Of a stretch of 32,443 nucleotides of DNA, positions 9,329-17,883 are shown one piece after another (positions within the stretch are counted from its first letter, which is position 1; each line of letters opens with the position of its first letter). The translations under genes were made by a program, and so were the position numbers. The stretch spans positions 1 to 32,443 of the forward strand of contig CALGDB010000008.1 of the NCBI GenBank assembly GCA_937884175.1, in the 5' to 3' direction. The DNA is from an uncultured Flavobacteriales bacterium (lineage in GTDB: Bacteria; Bacteroidota; Bacteroidia; Flavobacteriales_D; Sanyastnellaceae). The notes under the pieces were generated by a model. The model searched no databases. It worked only from the letters and a program-made list of their open reading frames with translations, and had not been told where the DNA came from.

Positions 9329-9340
9329 TTTCGGCCGAAA
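9329..9340. promoter_or_regulatory. 12-bp palindrome TTTCGGCCGAAA, candidate operator
   Basis: Perfect inverted repeat sharing the TTCGnnCGAA core with 9301-9312, 28 bp centre to centre. Confidence 0.45.
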
Positions 9341-9376
9341 TCCAAGTAAATCCGGGCAAAACAAGGGGTTCAGGCG

Positions 9377-10231
9377 ATGAATAGGTGCACGAAAATCAAT
9401 GAGCTTAAACGCTTTATCCACGCATCAAGGGCGGAGGACAAACGGGTGGGTTTTGTGCCCACCATGGGAGCACTGCATCCGGGGCATGCCTCGCTCATTG
9501 AAAAGGCAGCACAGGCGTGTGAGGAGGTTGTTGTGAGCATTTTCGTAAATCCGACCCAATTCAACAACCGAGAAGACTTTGAGACTTACCCCCTGACGAT
9601 CGATAAGGATCTAGAAGTCGCGCAGCAAGCTGGCGCCACGGTGGTTTTTGCCCCCCATGTGGAGGAGCTGTATGGAGGTGATCTCGCAGTTGCACCGGTG
9701 GATTACGGGCAATTGACCTTGGCGTACGAAGGACAGAAACGCCTAGGCCACTTCGATGGCGTGGTCGCTGTGGTACGCAAACTGTTTTCAGCGGTGGAGG
9801 CAGATGCGGCATTCTTTGGGAAGAAAGATTTGCAGCAGCTGGCGGTAATCCGGAGGCTGGCTAAAGAGGAGTTCATGGGTCTTGAAATCGTAGATTGCCC
9901 GCTGATTCGCGAATCCGATGGATTGGCCATGAGCAGCCGTAATGTTCGGCTGGTTGGAGAATCCCGACAGACAGCCCTCATCCTTTACTGCTGGCTGAAC
10001 CGCATCAAAAAAGAGGTTTGTAACCAAGGTGACATCCCAACCACGCTTCGGGCGATCGAGTCGGAAGCGGCTGAGATGGAGGGTTTGGAGTTGGAATACA
10101 TCGATGTGGTGAATGGCTCGTCGTTTAGGCCGCTGCATGATGGGCCTGTCGACTCCGAGGCGTTTGCCATTGTCGCCGCTGAAGTGGGCGGGGTTCGCTT
10201 GATTGACAATTGCGCTTTGGCCTGTTCGTAA
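9377..10231 (+). CDS. panC: Pantoate--beta-alanine ligase
   Basis: '[21 protein letters not shown]', '[21 protein letters not shown]', '[16 protein letters not shown]', '[16 protein letters not shown]'. Confidence 0.97.
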   Translation: MNRCTKINELKRFIHASRAEDKRVGFVPTMGALHPGHASLIEKAAQACEEVVVSIFVNPTQFNNREDFETYPLTIDKDLEVAQQAGATVVFAPHVEELYGGDLAVAPVDYGQLTLAYEGQKRLGHFDGVVAVVRKLFSAVEADAAFFGKKDLQQLAVIRRLAKEEFMGLEIVDCPLIRESDGLAMSSRNVRLVGESRQTALILYCWLNRIKKEVCNQGDIPTTLRAIESEAAEMEGLELEYIDVVNGSSFRPLHDGPVDSEAFAIVAAEVGGVRLIDNCALACS

Positions 10232-10293
10232 CCCCGTGCCCCGAAGCGTGCGGGATTGGTAATTTCTTCAGACCTTCGGAAAAATTTTTGGCC

Positions 10294-10464
10294 ATGTTCA
10301 ATGCAATGAATCCCGGTTCTATTCTGCTCATCGCACTTGTGGTGCTTTTGTTGTTTGGCGGAAAGAAAATTCCTGAGTTGATGAAGGGACTTGGGCGGGG
10401 CGTGAAGGAATTCAAAGACGCGACCAACAAAGATGAGAAGGAACAAGACGGTTCTGAGCGCTAA
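10294..10464 (+). CDS. tatA: Sec-independent translocase subunit TatA/E
   Basis: Start reassigned to [45 protein letters not shown]: single TM, 'FGGKKIPEL', amphipathic helix. Confidence 0.93.
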   Translation: MFNAMNPGSILLIALVVLLLFGGKKIPELMKGLGRGVKEFKDATNKDEKEQDGSER

Positions 10465-11762
10465 TGGAGCGAATGACGGCGCACCTTTGTGCATGTGCAC
10501 TCAGCTTGGCTGCGGCCATGGGTTGGGGCCACGCCTCGACTCCGACGGCTGAACAATTTGCCATTTCCGACACGCTCGCATCCGATACCGTCGCATTTAG
10601 CGCTGATGAGTCGTTGCTCCTAGGGCCTTCTCCATCGGAATTGGCGTGGCTCGATTACCTTGAAGAGAACTGGTGCTTTTCTTCGGACACCAGTCTGCTG
10701 AATATCCACAATTATGAAGAGGGCGAAACCCCGGCACTGGATACAGCCGCCATACAGGCTCGCATGGAGTGGCTTGATAGCCGATCGCCGTTGGACCTCG
10801 CTTGGAATCCGGTGGCTCATTCGCGCATCGCCTTTTACGCCAGCAAACGCAAGAAGCACCTAGGCACCATGCTCGGACGTGCTCCAGGCTACTTTCCCCT
10901 TTTTGAAGAAACCCTCGATCGCCACGGCCTCCCCTTGGAACTGAAGTACCTTGCAGTGGTGGAATCCGGGCTGAACCCGATGGCCTGTTCCCACGCCGGT
11001 GCCCGCGGTCTGTGGCAGTTCATGTACGCGACGGCCAAGTATCAAGGCCTGCGCATTGACTCATACATCGATGAACGGCGGGATCCGGTCCGCAGCACGG
11101 AGGCGGCCTGCAAGTACCTGAGCCGACTGTACTCCCTGTACGACGATTGGTACCTCGCGTTGGCTGCGTACAATGCCGGTCCTGGCAATGTGAACCGAGC
11201 GATTCGCCGCAGCGGGGGCAAACGAAACTTCTGGGAGATTCGGTTTTTCCTGCCGCGTGAAACCCGTAATTACGTCCCTGCCTTCATGGCGGTGACTTAC
11301 ATCATGGAGTTCCCCGCCGAACACAATATTTTCCCCCGCGATGTCGCGCCACATTTTGCGTTTCTGGACACCGTGATGGTGGACGAGGTGATGCGCTTTG
11401 ACCAAATCGCCCCGCTATTGGACCTCGATGAATCGACGCTCGCACGGTTGAACCCCATGTATCGAATGGACATTGTTCCCGCCACAGAGGGACATTGGCC
11501 ACTCGTATTGCCCCAGATGGAGATCCCGGCTTTTTTGGCCTTCCAAGATAGCATGCGGCTCATCGAACCCGAAAGAAACCCGGAAATCGTATTTGTTCCG
11601 GAGCCGGTAACCTACCGAGTAAAGAGCGGCGACGTACTGGGAAAGATCGCTGACCGCTATGGAGTAAGTGTCCGGCAGCTCAGAGAATGGAACGACCTAT
11701 CCGGATCCATGATTCGAATCGGGCAAAAGTTGATCATCCATGCAGACCCCAGTAAGCTTTAA
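10464..11762 (+). CDS. Lytic transglycosylase with LysM domain (MltD-like)
   Basis: 'LPLELKYLAVVESGLNPMACSHAGARGLWQFMYATAKYQGLRID', 'LALAAYNAGPGNVNRAIRRSGG'; C-terminal LysM 'VTYRVKSGDVLGKIADRYGVSVRQLREWNDL'. Start overlaps the tatA stop (TAATG). Confidence 0.93.
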   Translation: MERMTAHLCACALSLAAAMGWGHASTPTAEQFAISDTLASDTVAFSADESLLLGPSPSELAWLDYLEENWCFSSDTSLLNIHNYEEGETPALDTAAIQARMEWLDSRSPLDLAWNPVAHSRIAFYASKRKKHLGTMLGRAPGYFPLFEETLDRHGLPLELKYLAVVESGLNPMACSHAGARGLWQFMYATAKYQGLRIDSYIDERRDPVRSTEAACKYLSRLYSLYDDWYLALAAYNAGPGNVNRAIRRSGGKRNFWEIRFFLPRETRNYVPAFMAVTYIMEFPAEHNIFPRDVAPHFAFLDTVMVDEVMRFDQIAPLLDLDESTLARLNPMYRMDIVPATEGHWPLVLPQMEIPAFLAFQDSMRLIEPERNPEIVFVPEPVTYRVKSGDVLGKIADRYGVSVRQLREWNDLSGSMIRIGQKLIIHADPSKL

Positions 11763-12792
11763 ATCCGTCGTTATTGCCCTTTGCGTTGTGCTCGCTTCAT
11801 GCGGAAGCCAGGAGGGCGCGCGTTCAGCCTTGACGGGGAAAGTCGGCGCGGCGGGTGAAATTGTGGTGGTCTGCGATGAAACGGTGTGGAGCGGAGCAGC
11901 GGGCGACACCCTGCGGGCGATTTTTGACCAGCCCTTTCCGGTTTTGCCGCAATACGAGCCGTGGTTCGACCTCGTGCACCTCGAGCCAGAGTCGTTTGAC
12001 CGGTTTTGGAAACCGCACCGCAACGTCATCATCCTCGAGTTGGCAGATCGCGTGGATACCCAGATCCCGGAAATCAAGATTTTTAAGGAAAAATATGCCC
12101 ATGAACAGCTGTACGTCGTCGGTAAAGCCCGCGACGCGGCAGGGTTGGCAACGGCTTTGGATGCTCGTGGCTTGGAGCTGCTGAGCGCATTTCATCGGAT
12201 TGAGGTGGATCGCTACGCGGGGCTCATTGGCTTGAGTGAAAACGAGGTGATCCGCGACGAATTAGGCCAACGAGCAGGGCTTCAACTCACCGTCCCACGC
12301 GATGCCCGATGGGCCAAAAAGGCGGCCGACTTTCTGTGGATTGATCGCCAATTGACCCGAATGAAAGGCGGGGACAACCACGACGTTCAGCAGGGTTTTT
12401 TTGTTTACCGCGAGCCGTACTCAAGCGATGATCAGTTTTCGATGCAAGCCCGGTTAAGCAAGAGGAATGAAGTGCTCAAGGACCACGTGCCCGGTCCAAC
12501 GCCTCGCTCGTTCATGACAACTGAAATACGCTACACCCCTTCGTACGAGGAGGTGGTATTTAATGGCGGTTTTACCTCTGAATTGCGCGGATTGTGGCGC
12601 ATCGAAGGCGACTACATGGGCGGGCCGTTTTACAGCCTTACCACCTACGATGAGCGCAGCGGAGAATTGGTGACGGTGGAGGGATACGCTTACGCCCCCT
12701 TCTTCGACAAACGCGAATACATGCGCGAAGTCGAGGCCATTGTGCGCTCTCTCGTCTGGTACGAAGCCCCAACGCCCGTACCGACGCCATGA
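11740..12792 (+). CDS. DUF4837 family lipoprotein
   Basis: Lipobox 'ALCVVLASCGSQ', 'GAAGEIVVVCDETVWSGAAGDTLRAIFDQPFPVLPQYEPWFDLVHL'; overlaps the previous gene by 23 nt. Confidence 0.82.
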   Translation: MQTPVSFKSVVIALCVVLASCGSQEGARSALTGKVGAAGEIVVVCDETVWSGAAGDTLRAIFDQPFPVLPQYEPWFDLVHLEPESFDRFWKPHRNVIILELADRVDTQIPEIKIFKEKYAHEQLYVVGKARDAAGLATALDARGLELLSAFHRIEVDRYAGLIGLSENEVIRDELGQRAGLQLTVPRDARWAKKAADFLWIDRQLTRMKGGDNHDVQQGFFVYREPYSSDDQFSMQARLSKRNEVLKDHVPGPTPRSFMTTEIRYTPSYEEVVFNGGFTSELRGLWRIEGDYMGGPFYSLTTYDERSGELVTVEGYAYAPFFDKREYMREVEAIVRSLVWYEAPTPVPTP

Positions 12793-13805
12793 GGGGAGCT
12801 GGGTTTTGGTTGGCGGTGTTGTCGTGGGCGGCAATTGGTTGCGCACCGGAAACCACGCCTGCGCAATGGGATTTTGACTCCAGCATTCGCGCCCTGACTG
12901 TGGCGCCCAATGGCGACGTATGGTGGGCTGGTTCGGCGGGGCTTGTCGGGCACCATGCAGATGGAGTGTGGGCTATTGATACGCTGCGAAGCCCAAAAGG
13001 GGACACACCAGCCTTCCGTTCCGTCGCGGTGACCGACGAGGCGGCTTTCATTTTGAGCATCGTGTCGCCGGCTCTTCTCTACCGTAAACTGCACACCGAA
13101 GACACCTGGAGCGTGGTGTACACTAACACGGATTCCCTGGCCTTTTTTGACAGCATGCACTTCTGGGACAACCGGGAGGGCATTGCCATGGGCGATCCGT
13201 TGGGAGCATGCTTGTGCGTTATAGTCACCCGGGACGGCGGGGAGACGTGGTCGGCAGTGTCTTGTGAGGACTTGCCGCCGGCAGAGGAAGCTGCATTTGC
13301 CGCCTCCAACGGGAATATCGCATTGCGGGGGGATGAGGTGTGGATTGCCACAGGGGGCGTGGCTTCACGGATTTTTCGCTCGCCGGATCGGGGGCGAACT
13401 TGGGAAGTGGTCGAGACACCTATTGTGCAGGGAGGAGCTATGACGGGAATGTTCAGCGTAGCCCGTTGCGATGAGGCAAACGGAATGGGGTGGGGCGGAA
13501 ATTGGGAAGTGATGGACGATAATGCGGCCAACAAAATTGCCACTGCAGATGGCGGAGCGACTTGGGAATTAGTGACGCCAGGTGCCGGTCCGGGCTACCG
13601 ATCGTGCGTGCAGTACGTGCCGCACTCCGACTGTCAATCGATTTGGGCCGTAGGCATTCCAGGGATCAGCCGTTCAGGGGACGGCGGCGCAACTTGGACT
13701 ACTGAGCCTGATAGCAATTTCTACACAGTTCGGTTCACCCCAGATGGACAAACCGCCTGGCTCGCTGGGCGCGGCAAGGTTGCCTGCCGTCCGGTCCAGC
13801 ACTGA
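12789..13805 (+). CDS. BNR/YCF48-like beta-propeller protein, putative lipoprotein
   Basis: 'WLAVLSWAAIGCAPE' lipobox-like; repeated 'RDGGETWSAV', 'SPDRGRTWEVVE', 'TADGGATWELV', 'SGDGGATWTTE' Asp-box motifs. ATGA overlap with the upstream gene. Confidence 0.85.
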   Translation: MRGAGFWLAVLSWAAIGCAPETTPAQWDFDSSIRALTVAPNGDVWWAGSAGLVGHHADGVWAIDTLRSPKGDTPAFRSVAVTDEAAFILSIVSPALLYRKLHTEDTWSVVYTNTDSLAFFDSMHFWDNREGIAMGDPLGACLCVIVTRDGGETWSAVSCEDLPPAEEAAFAASNGNIALRGDEVWIATGGVASRIFRSPDRGRTWEVVETPIVQGGAMTGMFSVARCDEANGMGWGGNWEVMDDNAANKIATADGGATWELVTPGAGPGYRSCVQYVPHSDCQSIWAVGIPGISRSGDGGATWTTEPDSNFYTVRFTPDGQTAWLAGRGKVACRPVQH

Positions 13806-16289
13806 TCACTTCACTACGACGGTCTGTCCCGGCTGGTTGTTGACGCCTATGACGTACGTGCCGGCCCTCCAATTGGAGGCGTCTAATTGCCATTGGGTCG
13901 TGCCCGCAGGAGGGCGTACCGATGCCGTCAATTGGCCGGCGGCATTCCACACGTTCAACCGATGGATTTCGGTGTTGTTGCGCACGGTGAGTTGGTCTAC
14001 AAAGGGATTCGGCCAAACGTTGGCGAGCGCGCCTGCAGGCTCAGGCTCGAGCCCAACATAGACGTCCCCTTTGGCAAAGGCGTATTGCCCTTTCTTCAAG
14101 TCCAACACCCGGAAGAGGCCGGCGCCGTTGGCAAGCGAACCGGGCTGCCATTCGTAGGATTGACACTCCTGCCAAGGCTCGCTGGCATCAGGACGCCACG
14201 CGAGAAAACCGCTGGCCTCAGTACCTCCGTAGAGTTCATAATCCAATGCGTTGACATCGTTTCCGTAGTATTGCAACCGCGCATCGAGGTGGGTGCCTTC
14301 GGGCCAAATGCCGTCGACCACCCAAAAGTGGGTGGTGCTGAGCTCGTCTAGGTACGGTGCGACGGGCCCTTGGTCGGGGGCCGCCCAGTGGTGCTCAACC
14401 CGCACCAGCGCAGAGTCCCCTTCCGGCATCGCATCGCATCCCACCCGCATTTGCACCCAGGGCAAGTTTTGGATGCCCTCGGTGTCGTCGATGGTGTACA
14501 TGAAGTCCATGCGGCCTTGGTTCAAGCGCCCGTTTGGGTTGAGCGCGATGAGCGCCGGTTGGTCGATTCCGGGGTGGTCAATCACGACCTCATCGTACTG
14601 GCCACTTGCGACGATTTCGGTGTCGTACCGGTTCCAATTGGCGTCCCAAACGGCCACATCCAACGGCTCCGACATGTGGTAGTTGTCGCAGGCGCGGAGT
14701 TTTTGCTGTAAGTGCAACATCGACTGCTGCGCCCCCGTCGTCACCGCGGAATCCAGAACCCAGGTGGAGAACCCCGGCTGCAGCACTTGGGCTTCAAACC
14801 ACGGTGTCATGTCCACACCGGTGACCTCCTCCAAGGTTGCCTCGAACTGGGCAGCGTCCATGTAGCTGTCATACAGCTCGGCCAGCACCGATTGCATCCC
14901 GGATCGGAACAGTTCGTCGCCGAGGTAGGCACGCAGGTTGTGCACAATCGATGCGCCTTTGTAGTAGGTGTGGCGTCCGTAGATTTCCTCATCGGGCATG
15001 GGCGAAAGCGGGTGGAAGCCGTTGTCTTGGATGTGGCACTCTTCAAGGACAAACAGCTGGTTGTCTTTGACCACATCAATGAAAGCTTCTTCGCCGTCTT
15101 TCCACTCGACGAACAGGTGTGAGCTGTACTCCGCAGGCCCTTCCTTCAGCCACATGTGGTTATGGATGCGCGGCGCAACGATGTCGCCCCACCAATGGTG
15201 TCCGAGTTCGTGGCTGAACAGGTCGCCGTTGGCCACGAGCCCTTCGCCCACCATGAATTGCGGATAAGCGATGTTGGTGGGGATTTCGAGGGCGCCGTCG
15301 GTGGTCAACACGTACCCGACGCGTTCCCAGGCGTAAGGCCCCCACCAGTATTCCAAGGCGTCGATTGCGAAGCCCAACTCCTGGAATTTCGTGACCATGG
15401 GCCCGATGTGCTCGGGCTTGCTGGTGAGGCGCACGGGCACGTCCCCATAAACTCCGGTATGCACGTAATTCGAGTCCACGTAAGGCGCCACCGCGATGGC
15501 GGATTGGTGGGTCGTAATGGGGTGGGTCAGCTCGAAGCTGCGCTGAATGGTGTCGCCAGCCAACACCTGTTCACCAATGAGGTGGCCTTGACAATGCGCC
15601 GTGCGTCCGCCGGCACTGGTGACGTGGTAAGTGTAGGTGGCGCGCTCGACGAAGTTGTCAAAACACGGGTACCACACCTTGCCAAAGTTGGGCGGGATGG
15701 TGGTCAACCCGATGCCCAAGTTGTAGATGTAGTCGCTCACGAAATAAAAACCGCCCCAGTAGGGATCTTGGTATGGCGAGCCTTGGTACCAGACGTCGAT
15801 GGCGTAGATCTGCTCGGTGGCCCAGCCGCCTTCCGGCGCATCGATGTGCATCTCTGATTCTCCTTGATCAAAAGCCACCGCAGCGCCATTGATGTGGATA
15901 CTGTCCACAGTCAATTCCACCAAGTCGAACCAAAGGTCCGTGGCCGCCGCATCCAATACCTCCAGCTCAATGGCTGCGTGGGCGTCGAGGAGCTGGTAAC
16001 TATAATCGGTCACGTCCAACGTCAACTCGTACGTGTGCACATCGAATGAATCGCTCCGCGCAATGGAGGGTTCCATGTCGTAGTTCATCATCCACCGAGG
16101 CGCAGGCGTGGGTTCGACGTCCCGGCGTTCATCAGCCTGGTGGCGGTAGTGGTGGCACTGCACTGGGTTGAACACGCGCGGCGCGCGAAAAAGACTTTGG
16201 TCAGCGGATTCTTGGGACAGGACGGGCAGGGCCAACAAAAGGGCCAAGGCGCCCAGCCCAACGATTCGCATAAGATGTGAGTGCTGCAT
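13806..16289 (-). CDS. M1 family metallopeptidase with T9SS type A C-terminal sorting domain
   Basis: 'HELGHHWWGD-x-LKEGPAEY' (HEXXH-x18-E); C-terminus 'VWPNPFVDQLTVRNNTEIHRLNVWNAAGQL...WRAGTYVIGVNNQPGQTVVVK' typical of T9SS CTD. Confidence 0.93.
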   Translation of the reverse strand: MQHSHLMRIVGLGALALLLALPVLSQESADQSLFRAPRVFNPVQCHHYRHQADERRDVEPTPAPRWMMNYDMEPSIARSDSFDVHTYELTLDVTDYSYQLLDAHAAIELEVLDAAATDLWFDLVELTVDSIHINGAAVAFDQGESEMHIDAPEGGWATEQIYAIDVWYQGSPYQDPYWGGFYFVSDYIYNLGIGLTTIPPNFGKVWYPCFDNFVERATYTYHVTSAGGRTAHCQGHLIGEQVLAGDTIQRSFELTHPITTHQSAIAVAPYVDSNYVHTGVYGDVPVRLTSKPEHIGPMVTKFQELGFAIDALEYWWGPYAWERVGYVLTTDGALEIPTNIAYPQFMVGEGLVANGDLFSHELGHHWWGDIVAPRIHNHMWLKEGPAEYSSHLFVEWKDGEEAFIDVVKDNQLFVLEECHIQDNGFHPLSPMPDEEIYGRHTYYKGASIVHNLRAYLGDELFRSGMQSVLAELYDSYMDAAQFEATLEEVTGVDMTPWFEAQVLQPGFSTWVLDSAVTTGAQQSMLHLQQKLRACDNYHMSEPLDVAVWDANWNRYDTEIVASGQYDEVVIDHPGIDQPALIALNPNGRLNQGRMDFMYTIDDTEGIQNLPWVQMRVGCDAMPEGDSALVRVEHHWAAPDQGPVAPYLDELSTTHFWVVDGIWPEGTHLDARLQYYGNDVNALDYELYGGTEASGFLAWRPDASEPWQECQSYEWQPGSLANGAGLFRVLDLKKGQYAFAKGDVYVGLEPEPAGALANVWPNPFVDQLTVRNNTEIHRLNVWNAAGQLTASVRPPAGTTQWQLDASNWRAGTYVIGVNNQPGQTVVVK

Positions 16290-16293
16290 GTGG

Positions 16294-16301
16294 CCAATTT
16301 A
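16294..16301 (-). promoter_or_regulatory. Putative -7 element TAAATTGG, 4 nt upstream of the M1 peptidase ATG
   Basis: Minus strand TAAATTGG-CCAC-ATG. Confidence 0.4.
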
Positions 16302-16312
16302 CACCAACCGCC

Positions 16313-16320
16313 TACTTTCG
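16313..16320 (+). promoter_or_regulatory. Putative -7 element TACTTTCG, 4 nt upstream of the slyD-like ATG
   Basis: TACTTTCG-TGGC-ATG. Confidence 0.45.
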
Positions 16321-16324
16321 TGGC

Positions 16325-16798
16325 ATGAACAACGCATCCATTGCCCCCGGAAAATTCGTCGAAATCAGCTACATCCTTCGAGAAGCTAATGGTGATTCAG
16401 AGGAGTTGGAAATCTGCCCAGCGGACGCCCCCTTTGGATTCATGACGGGAGAAGAGCAGGTCCTTCCGGCGTTTGAAGCGGCATTGAACGGCCTGAAGCC
16501 GGGCGACTCTTTTGACTTCAAGCTTTCGGTCGAAGACGCGTACGGCGAAGAGGACGAGGAGGCCTACGTTGAAGTGCCCAAATCCGCTTTCATCGTGGAC
16601 GGCGAATTGGACGAAAGTGTACTGGAAATCGGAGAGGTGGTTCCCATGCAAACGGAAGACGGCGAAGAAGTCATTGGTGTGGTGGCGGAGCTGCGGTTGA
16701 ATTCTGTTGTGGTGGATTTTAACCACCCCTTTGCAGGCTTGGAACTGCATTTTGTCGGTGAGGTGTTGCGGGTTCTGGATGCGCCTCCAGTTCGTTGA
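16325..16798 (+). CDS. slyD: FKBP-type peptidyl-prolyl cis-trans isomerase, SlyD-like
   Basis: Start reassigned to MNNASIAPGKFVEISYILREANG; 'PFGFMTGEEQVLPAFEAALNGLKPGDSFDFKLSVEDAYGE' plus IF-domain 'VVAELRLNSVVVDFNHPFAGLELHFVGEV'. Confidence 0.92.
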   Translation: MNNASIAPGKFVEISYILREANGDSEELEICPADAPFGFMTGEEQVLPAFEAALNGLKPGDSFDFKLSVEDAYGEEDEEAYVEVPKSAFIVDGELDESVLEIGEVVPMQTEDGEEVIGVVAELRLNSVVVDFNHPFAGLELHFVGEVLRVLDAPPVR

Positions 16799-16818
16799 TT
16801 GGCAAAAAGATTCAACGG

Positions 16819-16826
16819 TACCTTTG
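16819..16826 (+). promoter_or_regulatory. Putative -7 element TACCTTTG, 4 nt upstream of the thiL ATG
   Basis: Exact TAnnTTTG match: TACCTTTG-AGGC-ATG. Confidence 0.55.
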
Positions 16827-16830
16827 AGGC

Positions 16831-17877
16831 ATGCAACGCACGGAAATTGAGTCATTGGGTGAGTTCGGATTGATCCGCCGATTGACGGAACAAACGGTGC
16901 TCCGCCAGCCGTCTTCATTGTTGGGCATTGGTGATGATGCAGCGGTCATCAACCCCGAGGGCAAACGTGTGGTGGTGTCCACCGACATGCTCGTTGAGGG
17001 GGTTCATTTCGATCTTTCGTACGCCCCCCTCAAGCACCTTGGTTACAAAGCAGTGGCGGTGAACCTTTCCGATATCTGCGCGATGAACGCTTTACCCACA
17101 CAGGTCACGGTGTCCATTGCGGTGAGCAGCCGCTTCTCGGTTGAAGCGCTCGACGAGCTCTACACCGGTGTGCACAAAGCGTGTGCGGTTTATGGGGTGG
17201 ACCTCGTTGGCGGCGACACCTCATCTTCTACGTCCGGTTTGATGATCACTGTCACGGCCTTGGGGCTGGTCGACGGTGACCAAGCGGTTTCGCGATCGGG
17301 AGCTAAGGCTGGTGATTTGTTGGTGGTGACCGGTGACCTGGGCGGCGCTTACATGGGTCTGCAGGTATTGGAACGTGAGAAGGTTGTTTTCCAATCTGCC
17401 CCTACGGCCCAGCCGGACCTTAGCGGCCACGAGGGCATCCTTGAACGCCAGTTGAAGCCCGAGGCGCGCACCGACGTCATCCGCGAGTTGGCCGAGCTCG
17501 GCCTCAAGCCGACGTCGATGATTGATATTTCTGACGGGCTTGCATCGGAGGTTTTCCACCTGTGTGCCTCCTCGGGACGGGGTGTCAAACTCTATGAGGA
17601 CAAACTGCCCATCGACCCCCACACGTATAAGACCGCCCGTGCCTTCAACCTCGACCCCACGCTCTGCATGCTCAGCGGCGGCGAGGATTACGAACTGCTC
17701 TTCACGATTTCCCAGGACGAATATGAAAAGGTGCGCAACCACCCCAAATTGTCCGTGATTGGCCACATGCTCGAGGACGCCGAAGAAAAAACGCTGGTCA
17801 CCAAAAACGGCCTCGAAACGCCACTCAAGGCCCAGGGTTGGGACGGCATCCAGAAGTCAAACGAAGGAGAGGAGTAG
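16831..17877 (+). CDS. thiL: Thiamine-phosphate kinase
   Basis: 'LGIGDDAAVINPEGKRVVVSTDMLVEGVHFDLSYAPLKHLGYKAVAVNLSDICAMNALP', 'VDLVGGDTSSS', 'MIDISDGLASEVFHL', 'LSGGEDYELLFTI'. Confidence 0.97.
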   Translation: MQRTEIESLGEFGLIRRLTEQTVLRQPSSLLGIGDDAAVINPEGKRVVVSTDMLVEGVHFDLSYAPLKHLGYKAVAVNLSDICAMNALPTQVTVSIAVSSRFSVEALDELYTGVHKACAVYGVDLVGGDTSSSTSGLMITVTALGLVDGDQAVSRSGAKAGDLLVVTGDLGGAYMGLQVLEREKVVFQSAPTAQPDLSGHEGILERQLKPEARTDVIRELAELGLKPTSMIDISDGLASEVFHLCASSGRGVKLYEDKLPIDPHTYKTARAFNLDPTLCMLSGGEDYELLFTISQDEYEKVRNHPKLSVIGHMLEDAEEKTLVTKNGLETPLKAQGWDGIQKSNEGEE

Positions 17878-17883
17878 CAAGCG

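Noticed and set aside
15156-15857. 233-aa ORF antisense to the M1 peptidase
   Set aside because: Shadow ORF of a gene with clear catalytic motifs.
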